Assembly (NCBI GenBank): GCA_040226215.1
Contig: JAVKFF010000043.1
Span: 1 to 19,930 of the forward strand
Reading direction: 5' to 3'
DNA: 19,930 bases
Origin: JAVKFF01 sp040226215
GTDB lineage: Bacteria; Pseudomonadota; Alphaproteobacteria; DSM-16000; Inquilinaceae
Shown piece by piece: positions 1-7,287 of this stretch. The translations under genes were made by a program, and so were the position numbers. The notes beneath the pieces were generated by a model. That model made no database searches, was not told the DNA's origin, and worked only from the letters and a program-made list of their open reading frames with translations. The number at the start of each line of letters is the position of its first letter. Position 1 is the stretch's first letter.

Positions 1-174
1 CCAGCCCTCGCCGGCGAGGCTGTCGACCGTCTCCGCAGCCGGGTCGGAAAGGAACCCCGCCTCCCACAGCGCGGCGAAGGGTTTCTCGGCGACGCGCAGG
101 AGCGGGGCATCGGCGGGACCGAGCAGCAGGGCGTCCTCGCCCGCACCAAAGGGAGAAACCGGCTCAGTCCGCAA
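1..174 (-). CDS. Partial CDS after soxA, probably sarcosine oxidase gamma subunit (soxG), 5' end only
   Basis: This is the first 58 codons of a gene that runs off the left edge. No ATG or GTG lies in frame near the 5' end. A TTG at 174-172 is preceded by a strong Shine-Dalgarno (SD) sequence, AAGGAGG (190-184), with a 9-nt spacer, so I take TTG as the start. The gene then overlaps the 3' end of soxA by 11 nt, which implies translational coupling. The visible protein begins MRTEPVSPFGAGEDALLLG and contains LLRVAEKPFAAL. In sox operons the gene after soxA is soxG, which encodes the small folate-domain-like gamma subunit. The 'E-x-PF-x-AL' stretch is loosely compatible with that subunit, but the fragment is too short to identify from sequence alone. 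The call therefore rests mainly on operon order. Confidence 0.5.
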   Translation of the reverse strand, partial: MRTEPVSPFGAGEDALLLGPADAPLLRVAEKPFAALWEAGFLSDPAAETVDSLAGEGW

Positions 175-3109
175 GGCGCTTGCCCTCCTTGTCGAGGAAG
201 ACCGGGTCGACGACGCGGACCAGGGCGAACTCCTCCTTCACCGGATAGGAGGCGACGGCGATGCGGCCATGCGCTTCCGCACCGCCCTCGATCAGGCCCA
301 GCGCCACGTGCCGGCCCAGCGTCGGCGAGTAGGTGACCGAGGTGACGTGGCCGCGGCCGTGGCCGGCGATCATTTCGTCCTCGAAGAACAGGATGGCGCC
401 GCCGCGCGGCCTTTTCGCCGGGTCGATCGGGTCGAGCCCGACGAGGCGGGGACGCCTGGTGTCGGTCAGATGCGGGCGGCGGGCCATGACGTCGCCGAGA
501 TAGGGCTTCTTGGTGCTGCCCATGCGCTCCAGTCCCAGGTCGCGCAGGGTGGTGCGGCCGTCGAGCTCCGGCCCGGCGACATGGCCCTTCTCGATCCTGA
601 GCCCGCCCATCGCCTCGATGCCGTAGGGCTTGAGATCGAACGGCGCGCCGGCGGCGATCAGCCGTTCCCAGATAGCCAGCCCGAAGCCGGCGGGCGTGTA
701 GACCTCGTAGGCCCGCTCACCGGAGAAGCTGAGCCTGAGGATGCGCAACGGCATGCCGTCGGCCGCGCCTTCCAGAACGCCCATATGGGGCAGGGCGGCA
801 TTGGAGACATCGAGATCAGCGAAGGCGGCCCTGAGCACCGCGCGGCTCCGTGGACCCGCGACGGCCATGGCGGCCCACTGGTCACTGACGGAGGTGACGT
901 GGACCGCGAGCTCCGGCCAGACGGCTTCCAGGTAGAACTCCAGGTGGTTCAGGACCGGGCCGGCATTCGCCGTGGTGGTGGTCATGAAATAGCGGTCCTC
1001 GGCGAGGCGCGAGGTGGTACCGTCGTCGAAGACGATGCCGTCCTCGCGCAGCATCAGGCCGTAGCGCGCGCGGCCGACCGCGAGCCCCTTCCAGCCGTTG
1101 ACGTAGACCCGGTTGAGGAATTCCGCGGCGTCGGGTCCGACGACGTCGATCTTGCCCAGCGTCGAGATGTCGGCGATGCCGCAGCGCTCGCGCACCTGCA
1201 TCATCTCCCCGACATAGGCCGCGCCGACCTCCGCCCCCGCCCAGCGGTAGAACCAGGGGCGCATCCACAGACCGGTCTCGATCATCCGGGCGCCTTTGGC
1301 GAGGTGCCAGTCATGCATCGGCGTCAGCCGCTCGGGCAGCTTGTTGCGGCCGACATTGCGCCCGGCCAGCGCGCCCAGGGTGAGCGGTGTGTAGGGCGGG
1401 CGGAAGGTGGTCGTTGCCATGACACCGAAGGTCTCGCCTCGCGCCTCAGCGATCACCTTCAGGGCGTTGATGTTACTTGTCTTTCCCTGGTCAGTGGCCA
1501 TGCCCAGCGTGGTGTAGCGCTTGGTGTGCTCGGGCGAGCGGTAGCCTTCGGCCTGGGCCTGGATCACGTCCTTGGCGGTGACGTCGTTCTGCTGGTCGAG
1601 GAAGACCGTCGCGGCATCGGCGCCCGCCGGCAGGACCGGCAGGCCCGAGGGCGATGCGACGTCGCCGCCCGCGAGAGCCGAGACCGCCGGCAGGCGCGAC
1701 CTGGCGCGGCGGGCGGCCCTGCCGGCGGCAGCGAGACCGGCGCGCTCGCCCTGCGCGATCGCCTCGGCGGTGTCGTAGACACCCATCATGGCACCGATGC
1801 AGGCGATGCCGTCCTCGGGCGGGCCGGGCACGAAGGCGTCGAGCGCGGCGTCGAAGACCGGCTTCGCGCCGCGATGCGAGGCGAGATGCACGACCGGCGT
1901 CCAGCCTCCGGCGCAGGCGACCGTGTCGCAGGCGACGTGGACGGTGCCGTCAGGCCCCCTGATCTCAATCCCGCGCACGCCCCGCCGGCCGCTGACGGCG
2001 CGCGGCGTGGCGGCGCGGCGCAGATCGATGCCGGCCGCCGCCGCCCGCTCGACGAGCGCGTCGGGCGGCCGCTCGCGCCGGTCGGCCAGGACAACCTCGA
2101 CACCCGCCGCCGCCAGGTCGAAGGCGAGGGGGTAGGCCGAATCGTTGTCCGTGGCGACGAGCACGCGGCGGCCCGGCGCCACGGCGGCGTGGTTGACGAA
2201 ATGGCGGACGGCGCCGGCCAGCATCACGCCCGGCCGGTCGTTGTCGGCGAACAGCATCGGCCGCTCGATGGCGCCGGTCGCCAGCACGACGCGGCCAGGG
2301 CGGACGATGCGCAGGCGCTCCCGGACCAATGCTCCGGTGCCGCCGACCCGCTCCAGCAGACCGACCACATTGCCGTCGTAGAGGCCGATCGCGGTGGTGC
2401 GGGTGAGCAGGCGCAGGTTCGGCGCCGCCGCCTGGTCCAGCGCGGCGCGGCGCCAGGTGTCCTCGGCGCTGCCCGCGCAGGAGGCCAGCAGCTGGCCACC
2501 CGGCTCCGCCATCTGCTCGACAAGTAGCGTGTCCGACCCGGCGTCGGCCGCCGCAAGGGCAGCGGCCATCCCCGCCGGGCCGGCGCCGACGACCAGGACG
2601 TCGGTGTGCTCGTGGACGATCTCGTATTCGGCCGGGTCCGGATCGCGGGACGCCTTGCCGAGGCCGGCGGCGCGGCGGATGTGCGGCTCATAGGCCATCC
2701 AGGCGCCGCGCGTCGGGCCCATGAAGGTCTTGTAGTAGAAGCCGGCCCCCAGGAAGCGGGCGAACAGGCCGGTGGCGGCCATCAGATCGAAGCCGAGGGA
2801 GGGCCAGCGGTTCTGGCTGCGCGCCACGAGACCCGGCACCAGGTCGACCATGGTCGCCTGCAGGTTGGGGACCGCCGCCGCGCCCTCGCCGATGGTGACC
2901 AGGGCGTTGGGTTCCTCCACCCCCCAGCCGACAATGCCGCGCGGCCGGTGATACTTGAAGCTGCGGCCGACGAGGCGCACGCCATTGGCCATGAGGGCGG
3001 AGGCCAGCGTGTCGCCCGCGAAGCCGGAATAGGTCCGGCCGTCGAAGCGGAAGTCGATGGGGCGGGAGCGGTCGATGCGGCCGCCCGTGGGCAGACGAAA
3101 GCCGGTCAT
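164..3109 (-). CDS. soxA: Sarcosine oxidase alpha subunit (heterotetrameric, SoxA family)
   Basis: This 981-residue protein has the full length of the family alpha subunit. Residues about 15-75 form the N-terminal ferredoxin-like (Fer2_4) domain, with the family motif RSFKYHRPRGI at 49-59 and no Fe-S cysteines. A Rossmann motif GAGPAG (175-180) starts the pyridine-nucleotide oxidoreductase domain that binds NAD+ in this family. From about residue 575 to the end lies an aminomethyltransferase (GcvT-like) domain that handles the tetrahydrofolate C1 acceptor. The complex oxidatively demethylates sarcosine to glycine, giving 5,10-methylene-THF or formaldehyde plus H2O2. The start is the ATG at 3109, which overlaps the soxD stop as ATGA. 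The frame stays open for 96 more codons upstream, but those lie inside soxD and lack family sequence. N-methylglutamate dehydrogenase (MgdC) is a close homologue and cannot be excluded. Confidence 0.92.
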   Translation of the reverse strand: MTGFRLPTGGRIDRSRPIDFRFDGRTYSGFAGDTLASALMANGVRLVGRSFKYHRPRGIVGWGVEEPNALVTIGEGAAAVPNLQATMVDLVPGLVARSQNRWPSLGFDLMAATGLFARFLGAGFYYKTFMGPTRGAWMAYEPHIRRAAGLGKASRDPDPAEYEIVHEHTDVLVVGAGPAGMAAALAAADAGSDTLLVEQMAEPGGQLLASCAGSAEDTWRRAALDQAAAPNLRLLTRTTAIGLYDGNVVGLLERVGGTGALVRERLRIVRPGRVVLATGAIERPMLFADNDRPGVMLAGAVRHFVNHAAVAPGRRVLVATDNDSAYPLAFDLAAAGVEVVLADRRERPPDALVERAAAAGIDLRRAATPRAVSGRRGVRGIEIRGPDGTVHVACDTVACAGGWTPVVHLASHRGAKPVFDAALDAFVPGPPEDGIACIGAMMGVYDTAEAIAQGERAGLAAAGRAARRARSRLPAVSALAGGDVASPSGLPVLPAGADAATVFLDQQNDVTAKDVIQAQAEGYRSPEHTKRYTTLGMATDQGKTSNINALKVIAEARGETFGVMATTTFRPPYTPLTLGALAGRNVGRNKLPERLTPMHDWHLAKGARMIETGLWMRPWFYRWAGAEVGAAYVGEMMQVRERCGIADISTLGKIDVVGPDAAEFLNRVYVNGWKGLAVGRARYGLMLREDGIVFDDGTTSRLAEDRYFMTTTTANAGPVLNHLEFYLEAVWPELAVHVTSVSDQWAAMAVAGPRSRAVLRAAFADLDVSNAALPHMGVLEGAADGMPLRILRLSFSGERAYEVYTPAGFGLAIWERLIAAGAPFDLKPYGIEAMGGLRIEKGHVAGPELDGRTTLRDLGLERMGSTKKPYLGDVMARRPHLTDTRRPRLVGLDPIDPAKRPRGGAILFFEDEMIAGHGRGHVTSVTYSPTLGRHVALGLIEGGAEAHGRIAVASYPVKEEFALVRVVDPVFLDKEGKRLAD
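184..190 (-). promoter_or_regulatory. Strong ribosome binding site that decides a TTG start
   Basis: AAGGAGG on the minus strand lies inside the last codons of soxA, 9 nt before the TTG at 174-172. No other start codon is available in that frame nearby, so this site fixes the start of the downstream gene. Confidence 0.6.
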
Positions 3110-3390
3110 TCCCGCCGCCCTTCGCGTGCCCGCCTGTCTCGTGCTCTGTGGGCGCCGAGAATGGCGTGGCTGGCGGTATCGCGCTCCACCACCAGCCATT
3201 CCCGGCAGCCATGGACGTGGTGCCAGAACTCGCGGTGCGGTCCGCGCGGGTTGTCGCGGATGAAGACGTAGTCGACCCAGGCGCCCAGGTCGTCGGAGTC
3301 CATCTCCGGACGCGTCACGCCGGCATCGCCGCCATAGGTGAACTCCGCATGGTCGCGCGGGCCGCAGAAGGGGCAGGGGATCTGCAACAT
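3106..3390 (-). CDS. soxD: Sarcosine oxidase delta subunit (SoxD), zinc-binding
   Basis: This 94-residue protein is of normal length for the family. It is the small structural subunit of heterotetrameric sarcosine oxidase. The N-terminal CPFC (C6 and C9) and the later H58-x3-C62 match the Cys2-His-Cys zinc site known in this subunit. The stretch FIRDNPRGPHREFWHH is characteristic of the family. The gene starts 10 nt after the soxB stop, behind GGGGTGAGAG, and ends in a 4-nt ATGA overlap with soxA, so soxB, soxD and soxA form one translationally linked operon. The C-terminus is rich in Arg and Glu (residues 81-94). The homologous MgdB subunit of N-methylglutamate dehydrogenase is an alternative name if the complex has that specificity. 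Confidence 0.92.
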   Translation of the reverse strand: MLQIPCPFCGPRDHAEFTYGGDAGVTRPEMDSDDLGAWVDYVFIRDNPRGPHREFWHHVHGCREWLVVERDTASHAILGAHRARDRRAREGRRE

Positions 3391-3400
3391 CTCTCACCCC

Positions 3401-4687
3401 CTACTGCCGGAAATTGTAGGGGCCGACGCCGAACTCGTCGATCTGCCGGCCCTGGGCGAAGCGGTCGAGCGTGAAGGCGGCGTTGAGCTTGTGGGGCGCG
3501 TCGTTGGCGATGGTGTGGGCGAAGCACCAGCCGGCGGCGGGCACCGCCTTGAAGCCCCCGTAGTTCCAGCCGGCGTTCAGGTACAGGCCATCGATCGGCG
3601 TCCTGGTGATGAACGGGCTGCCGTCGGGCGTCTGGTCCATCAGCCCGCCCCACTGGCGCAGCAGGCGCAGGCGGGAGACGGCGGGCAGGGCGGCGATGGC
3701 GGCCTCCGCCACGTCGCGCATGACCGGCAGGTTGCCGCGCTGGGCGTAGGAGTTGTAGCCGTCGAGATAGCCGCCGAAGACCATGCCGCCCTTGTCGGAC
3801 TGGCTCATATAGAAATGATCCATGCCGTAGATCAGCACATGGTCGAGCAGCGGTTTCACCCCTTCGGTGACGAAGGCCTGCAGCACGTGGGTTTCGATCG
3901 GCAGCCTCAACCCGGCTTTGTTGGCCAACAATGTCGTCGAGCCGGCGACCGAGAGGCCGGTGCGCCCGGCGGCGATGTCGCCATTCGTGGTCCTGACGCC
4001 GGCGACGCGCTCGCCGGCCCACAGGAAGTCGGTGACCTCGCAGTTCTGGATGATGTCGACGCCCAGCGCGTCGGCCGCTCTGGCATAGCCCCAGGCGACG
4101 GCGTCATGCCGCGCAGTGCCGGCGCGCGGCTGCATGATGGCGCCGTGCACGGGAAAGCGGGCATTCTCGGAGTGATCGACATGCGGGATGAGCTTGGCGA
4201 TTTCGTCCCGGTCGAGAAGTTCGGCGTCTATCCCGTTGAGACGCATGATATTCGCCCGCCTGGCATAGATGTCGAGCTGGTCGGGCGAATGGGCCAGTGC
4301 CACGTGGCCGCGCTGGGAGAGCATGACGTTGTAGTTGAGCTGGTGCGACAGGCTCTCCCAGAGCTTGAGGGAGTGCTCGTAGAACTGGGTGTTGCCGTCC
4401 ATCATGTAGTTGGAACGCACGATGGTCGTGTTGCGCCCGACATTGCCGCCGCCGAGATAGCCCTTCTCGATCACCGCGACCTTGGTGATCCCGTGGTTGA
4501 GGGCGAGATAGAAGGCGGTCGACAGGCCGTGGCCGCCGCCGCCGACGATGACCACGTCATAGGCCGGCTTCGGCTCCGGCTCGCGCCAGACGGCGGGCCA
4601 GCCGCGATTGCCGGCGAGCCCGTGGCGCAGTACGGCGAGGGCCGAATACCGTCCGCCGCGCGGCAGGATGCGCTTCACCCGGCGCAT
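3401..4687 (-). CDS. soxB: Sarcosine oxidase beta subunit (SoxB), FAD/FMN flavoprotein
   Basis: This is the catalytic subunit (428 residues) of heterotetrameric sarcosine oxidase. It oxidises the N-methyl amine at FAD and passes electrons to a covalently bound FMN. The FAD-binding motif VIVGGGGHG lies at 46-54. LGGGNVGRNTTIVRSNY (79-95) is a strong family signature. H194 in TARHDAVAWG aligns with the histidine that carries covalent FMN in characterised enzymes. WGGLMDQTPDGSPF, near the C-terminus, is the conserved region by the second flavin-binding strand. The ATG at 4687 adds about 12 residues before the usual RYSALAVLRHG start. No better start is obvious, although the frame stays open a little upstream. 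It is the first gene of the operon, divergent from the plus-strand cluster. A DAO-family dehydrogenase acting on N-methylglutamate (MgdA) would look similar. Confidence 0.92.
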   Translation of the reverse strand: MRRVKRILPRGGRYSALAVLRHGLAGNRGWPAVWREPEPKPAYDVVIVGGGGHGLSTAFYLALNHGITKVAVIEKGYLGGGNVGRNTTIVRSNYMMDGNTQFYEHSLKLWESLSHQLNYNVMLSQRGHVALAHSPDQLDIYARRANIMRLNGIDAELLDRDEIAKLIPHVDHSENARFPVHGAIMQPRAGTARHDAVAWGYARAADALGVDIIQNCEVTDFLWAGERVAGVRTTNGDIAAGRTGLSVAGSTTLLANKAGLRLPIETHVLQAFVTEGVKPLLDHVLIYGMDHFYMSQSDKGGMVFGGYLDGYNSYAQRGNLPVMRDVAEAAIAALPAVSRLRLLRQWGGLMDQTPDGSPFITRTPIDGLYLNAGWNYGGFKAVPAAGWCFAHTIANDAPHKLNAAFTLDRFAQGRQIDEFGVGPYNFRQ

Positions 4688-4990
4688 GGCGTTCTGGTCG
4701 ACAATCGCATGGTCACGTGGCGGCCCTCCGCGCCGGATCGCGTCCGCCGATAACAGACGAGGGGCGATGCCCGGTCAACCCCGGGGGCGGTGGCCTGGCC
4801 GATATCGCCCATGCCGCTCGCCTGCGCCCGGCGTCGGGTCCGGGTTGCGCGTCGGCGCGGTTGACAGGTGGGGATGGCTCCATCAACCCTTGCACCCGGC
4901 GTGGCGCCCGGGAATCCTGGGCAGCAAGCCTTATCCTGGCGATGGCGGCGTCCATCCCGACCTCCTCGAGGCTGCAGAGGCCGACAATCG
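4688..4990. other. Divergent intergenic region between soxB and the amidohydrolase gene
   Basis: This 303-bp gap lies between two divergently transcribed units. It holds the candidate sox promoter (4750-4778). A plus-strand TTGACA occurs at 4861-4866, but no acceptable -10 follows at 16-18 nt, so I do not call a forward promoter. The open frames across it are rich in Pro, Arg and Gly and resemble nothing. I see no riboswitch-like or repeat structure. Confidence 0.6.
4750..4778 (-). promoter_or_regulatory. Candidate sigma70-like promoter of the sox operon
   Basis: On the minus strand TTGACC (4778-4773) is followed after exactly 17 nt by TGTTAT (4755-4750). The first hexamer matches the -35 consensus at 5 of 6 positions and the second is a fair -10. 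Transcription would start near 4743, leaving a leader of about 55 nt before the soxB ATG. This rests on pattern matching only. Confidence 0.4.
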
Positions 4991-5779
4991 ATGGCGCCGC
5001 CCGCGCTCGACCGCTACGAACCCGTCGTGATCCGGCCCGAGGGCCGGAGCCCGGTGGTGCTGCTCTGCGACCATGCCGTCAATTTCGTGCCGCCGCAGCT
5101 CGATCGCCTCGGCCTGCCGGCAGCCGAGCTTGACCGTCACATCGCCTGGGATCCGGGGGCGTTGCCGGTGGCGGAGATCCTGTCTGACCTGCTCGACGCG
5201 CCGCTCGTCCACCCGACTGTCTCCCGCCTGGTGATCGACTGCAACCGGGCCTTCGATGCGCCCGACCTGATCCCGACGATGAGCGAGGCGACGGCGATTC
5301 CGGGGAACCAGGGCCTGGCCGATACCGACCGGCGCGCCCGTATCGAGGCGGTGCACCGACCTTTCCACGCCGCCATCGAACGCCTGGTCACCGGGCGTCT
5401 CGCCGCCCGCCGGCCGACGGTTCTGGTCTCGATCCACTCCTTCACGCCGGTCTTCCACGGCCATCGGCGACCCTGGCAGGTCGGCATCCTGTTCGGCATG
5501 GACACCAGGCTCTCGGCGCCGTTGATCGCGGCAATCACGCAGGCGCATCCCAGCTTCGAGGTGGGGGCGAACGAACCCTACGCGCCGGCTGACGGCGTCT
5601 ACCACACGCTGGAAACCCACGGGGAGCGCCACGGCATCGCCAGCGCCATGGTGGAGATCCGCAACGACGAAATCGCCACGCCGGCGCAGCAGGACTGGTG
5701 GGCCCGGCTGCTCGGTGTCTGCCTGCAATCCCTGGCGGAGGACGTGGCGGTGGCAACGCCGGAGTCGCGTTCAGCTTGA
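4991..5779 (+). CDS. N-formylglutamate amidohydrolase family protein
   Basis: This 262-residue protein belongs to the FGase (HutG-type) family, whose founding members hydrolyse N-formyl-glutamate to formate and glutamate with a metal ion. Family signatures visible are VVLLCDHAVNFVP (22-34), RLVIDCNR (79-86), SIHSFTPVF (147-155), GILFG (165-169) and VEIRNDEI (221-228). The ATG at 4991 was chosen because family sequence begins at once. The frame is open back to 4868, but that 41-residue extension is Pro/Arg-rich and unlike the family. The upstream AGAGG is a weak, distant ribosome site. No other histidine-utilisation gene is present, so a role in histidine breakdown is unlikely. The gene precedes a gamma-glutamyl ligase gene by 76 nt, so it may hydrolyse a gamma-glutamyl amide or another N-acylated glutamate (inference). 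Confidence 0.8.
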   Translation: MAPPALDRYEPVVIRPEGRSPVVLLCDHAVNFVPPQLDRLGLPAAELDRHIAWDPGALPVAEILSDLLDAPLVHPTVSRLVIDCNRAFDAPDLIPTMSEATAIPGNQGLADTDRRARIEAVHRPFHAAIERLVTGRLAARRPTVLVSIHSFTPVFHGHRRPWQVGILFGMDTRLSAPLIAAITQAHPSFEVGANEPYAPADGVYHTLETHGERHGIASAMVEIRNDEIATPAQQDWWARLLGVCLQSLAEDVAVATPESRSA

Positions 5780-5843
5780 CCCGGCCCCGCTTCCCCGTGC
5801 AAGTCGACGGTGGCGCCGGTCCGCGCCGTTTTCCCGCCAATCC

Positions 5844-5850
5844 AGGAGGT
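5844..5850 (+). promoter_or_regulatory. Consensus ribosome binding site of the glutamine-synthetase-like gene
   Basis: AGGAGGT lies 5 nt before the ATG at 5856. It decides the start against an in-frame extension back to 5715 that overlaps the preceding gene. Confidence 0.75.
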
Positions 5851-5855
5851 TCCGC

Positions 5856-7226
5856 ATGAGCGCGCCGCTGTCCTTCGACGATCTCTCGACGGCTGTCGCC
5901 AATGGCGAGATCGACACGGTCGTCCTGTGCTTCGTCGACATGTTCGGGCGTCTCGTCGGCAAGCGCTTCCAGGCGGAGCATTTCGTGGCCACCGCCCATG
6001 CCGAGACCCATGGCTGCAACTACCTGCTGGCCAACGACATCGACATGGAGCCGGTGCCGGGCTACGAGATCGCCAACTGGGGCAAGGGCTATGGCGACTT
6101 CGTGATGACGCCGGACATGGCGACCTTGCGGCGCATCCCCTGGCTGCCGCGCACGGCCCTGGTACTGGCCGACGTGCAGGACCACCACCATCACGACCTG
6201 CCGCACAGTCCGCGCGGCATCCTCAAGCGGCAGGTCGCCCGCCTCGAGGCCATGGACATGATGGCCTACTGCGCCTCGGAGCTCGAATTCTACCTCTTCG
6301 ACGAGACCTATCGCAGCGCCCGGGAGAAGCGCTGGGAGGGCCTCGACACGGCCAGCGAGTACATCGAGGACTACCTCGTCTTCGCCACGACGAAGGAGGA
6401 GGGGGTGATGCAGGCGGTGCGCACCGGCCTGCAGGGCGCCGGCATCCCGGTCGAAAACTCCAAGGGCGAATGGGGGCCGGGCCAGGAGGAGATCAACGTC
6501 CGCTATGCCGACGCGCTGACCATGGCCGACCGCCATGTCATCATGAAGAACGGCATCAAGGAGATCGCGCACGGCCTTGGAAAGGCTGTAACTTTCATGG
6601 CCAAGTGGCACTACGACCTTGCCGGGTCGTCCTGCCATGTCCATGCCTCGCTGTGGAGCCGGGACGGCAAGACGCCGCTGTTCCTGGACCCCGATGCCGA
6701 GCACGGCATGTCGGCGCTGATGCGCCGCTTCATGGCCGGGCAGCTGAAATATGCTGGCGAGATCAGCTACTTCCTGGCGCCGTTCGTGAACTCCTACAAG
6801 CGCTTCCAGCAGACCGGCACCTTCGCGCCCACCAACATCGTCTGGTCGAACGACAACCGCACCGCCGGCTTCCGGCTGTGCGGCGAGCACACGAAGGCGA
6901 TCCGCTGCGAATGCCGCATCGGCGGGGCCGACCTCAACCCGCATCTCGCCTTCGCCGCCCTGATCGCCGCCGGGCTCGCCGGCATCGAGGAGGAGTTGGA
7001 CCTGGGGCCCGCCTTCGTCGGCGACGCCTATCACGGCAAGCGGCTGAAGCAGATCCCCAAGACCCTGCGCGAGGCGACGGCACTGCTCGACAAATCGAAG
7101 ATGATGCGCGCCGCCTTTGGCGACGAGGCGATCGATCACTATGTCCACACCGCGCGCTGGGAACAGTACGAATACGACCGGCGCATCACCGACTGGGAGC
7201 TGAAGCGGGGCTTCGAGCGCTACTGA
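5856..7226 (+). CDS. Glutamine-synthetase-like gamma-glutamyl-amide ligase
   Basis: This 456-residue protein has the glutamine synthetase fold but belongs to the divergent PuuA/GlnA-like group, which ATP-dependently joins the gamma-carboxyl of glutamate to an amine other than ammonia. An N-terminal beta-grasp domain (about 15-105, CFVDMFGRLVGKRF) precedes the catalytic domain. Visible active-site elements are SELEFYLF (141-148; metal-binding E142 and E144), GPGQEEINV (208-216), AGSSCHVHASL (256-266; H261/H263), VNSYKRF (311-317), the Arg-containing NDNRTAGFR (332-340) and ECRIGGADLNPHLAF (352-366). No typical adenylylation loop is apparent. It lies 61 nt before an aldehyde dehydrogenase gene and near an iron alcohol dehydrogenase gene. 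An amino-alcohol substrate such as ethanolamine is therefore attractive, with polyamines, isopropylamine or methylamine as alternatives. Ordinary nitrogen-assimilating glutamine synthetase is unlikely. Confidence 0.85.
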   Translation: MSAPLSFDDLSTAVANGEIDTVVLCFVDMFGRLVGKRFQAEHFVATAHAETHGCNYLLANDIDMEPVPGYEIANWGKGYGDFVMTPDMATLRRIPWLPRTALVLADVQDHHHHDLPHSPRGILKRQVARLEAMDMMAYCASELEFYLFDETYRSAREKRWEGLDTASEYIEDYLVFATTKEEGVMQAVRTGLQGAGIPVENSKGEWGPGQEEINVRYADALTMADRHVIMKNGIKEIAHGLGKAVTFMAKWHYDLAGSSCHVHASLWSRDGKTPLFLDPDAEHGMSALMRRFMAGQLKYAGEISYFLAPFVNSYKRFQQTGTFAPTNIVWSNDNRTAGFRLCGEHTKAIRCECRIGGADLNPHLAFAALIAAGLAGIEEELDLGPAFVGDAYHGKRLKQIPKTLREATALLDKSKMMRAAFGDEAIDHYVHTARWEQYEYDRRITDWELKRGFERY

Positions 7227-7287
7227 GAGCCTCGAGGTTCCGCCGTCACCCGACCCCGCACAGGCCCGAAGGAAAGGCAGGCACGCG

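Noticed and set aside
269..2527. 752-codon plus-strand open frame opposite soxA
   Set aside because: It is antisense to a clear full-length soxA, is rich in Arg, Gly, Ala and Asp with no recognisable motif, and is explained by high GC content suppressing stop codons.
3110..3397. In-frame 96-codon N-terminal extension of soxA
   Set aside because: It overlaps almost all of soxD in another frame and has no family similarity. The ATGA overlap at 3106-3109 is a better start.
3338..4753. 471-codon plus-strand open frame opposite soxB
   Set aside because: It mirrors soxB codons, has no family motif and covers the sox promoter candidate.
4861..4889. Forward promoter starting with TTGACA at 4861
   Set aside because: The -35 is perfect but no A/T-rich -10 follows at 16-18 nt.
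4713..4955. 80-codon minus-strand frame in the soxB/amidohydrolase gap
   Set aside because: It is low-complexity Arg/Ala/Pro sequence, has no clear ribosome site and overlaps the promoter candidate.
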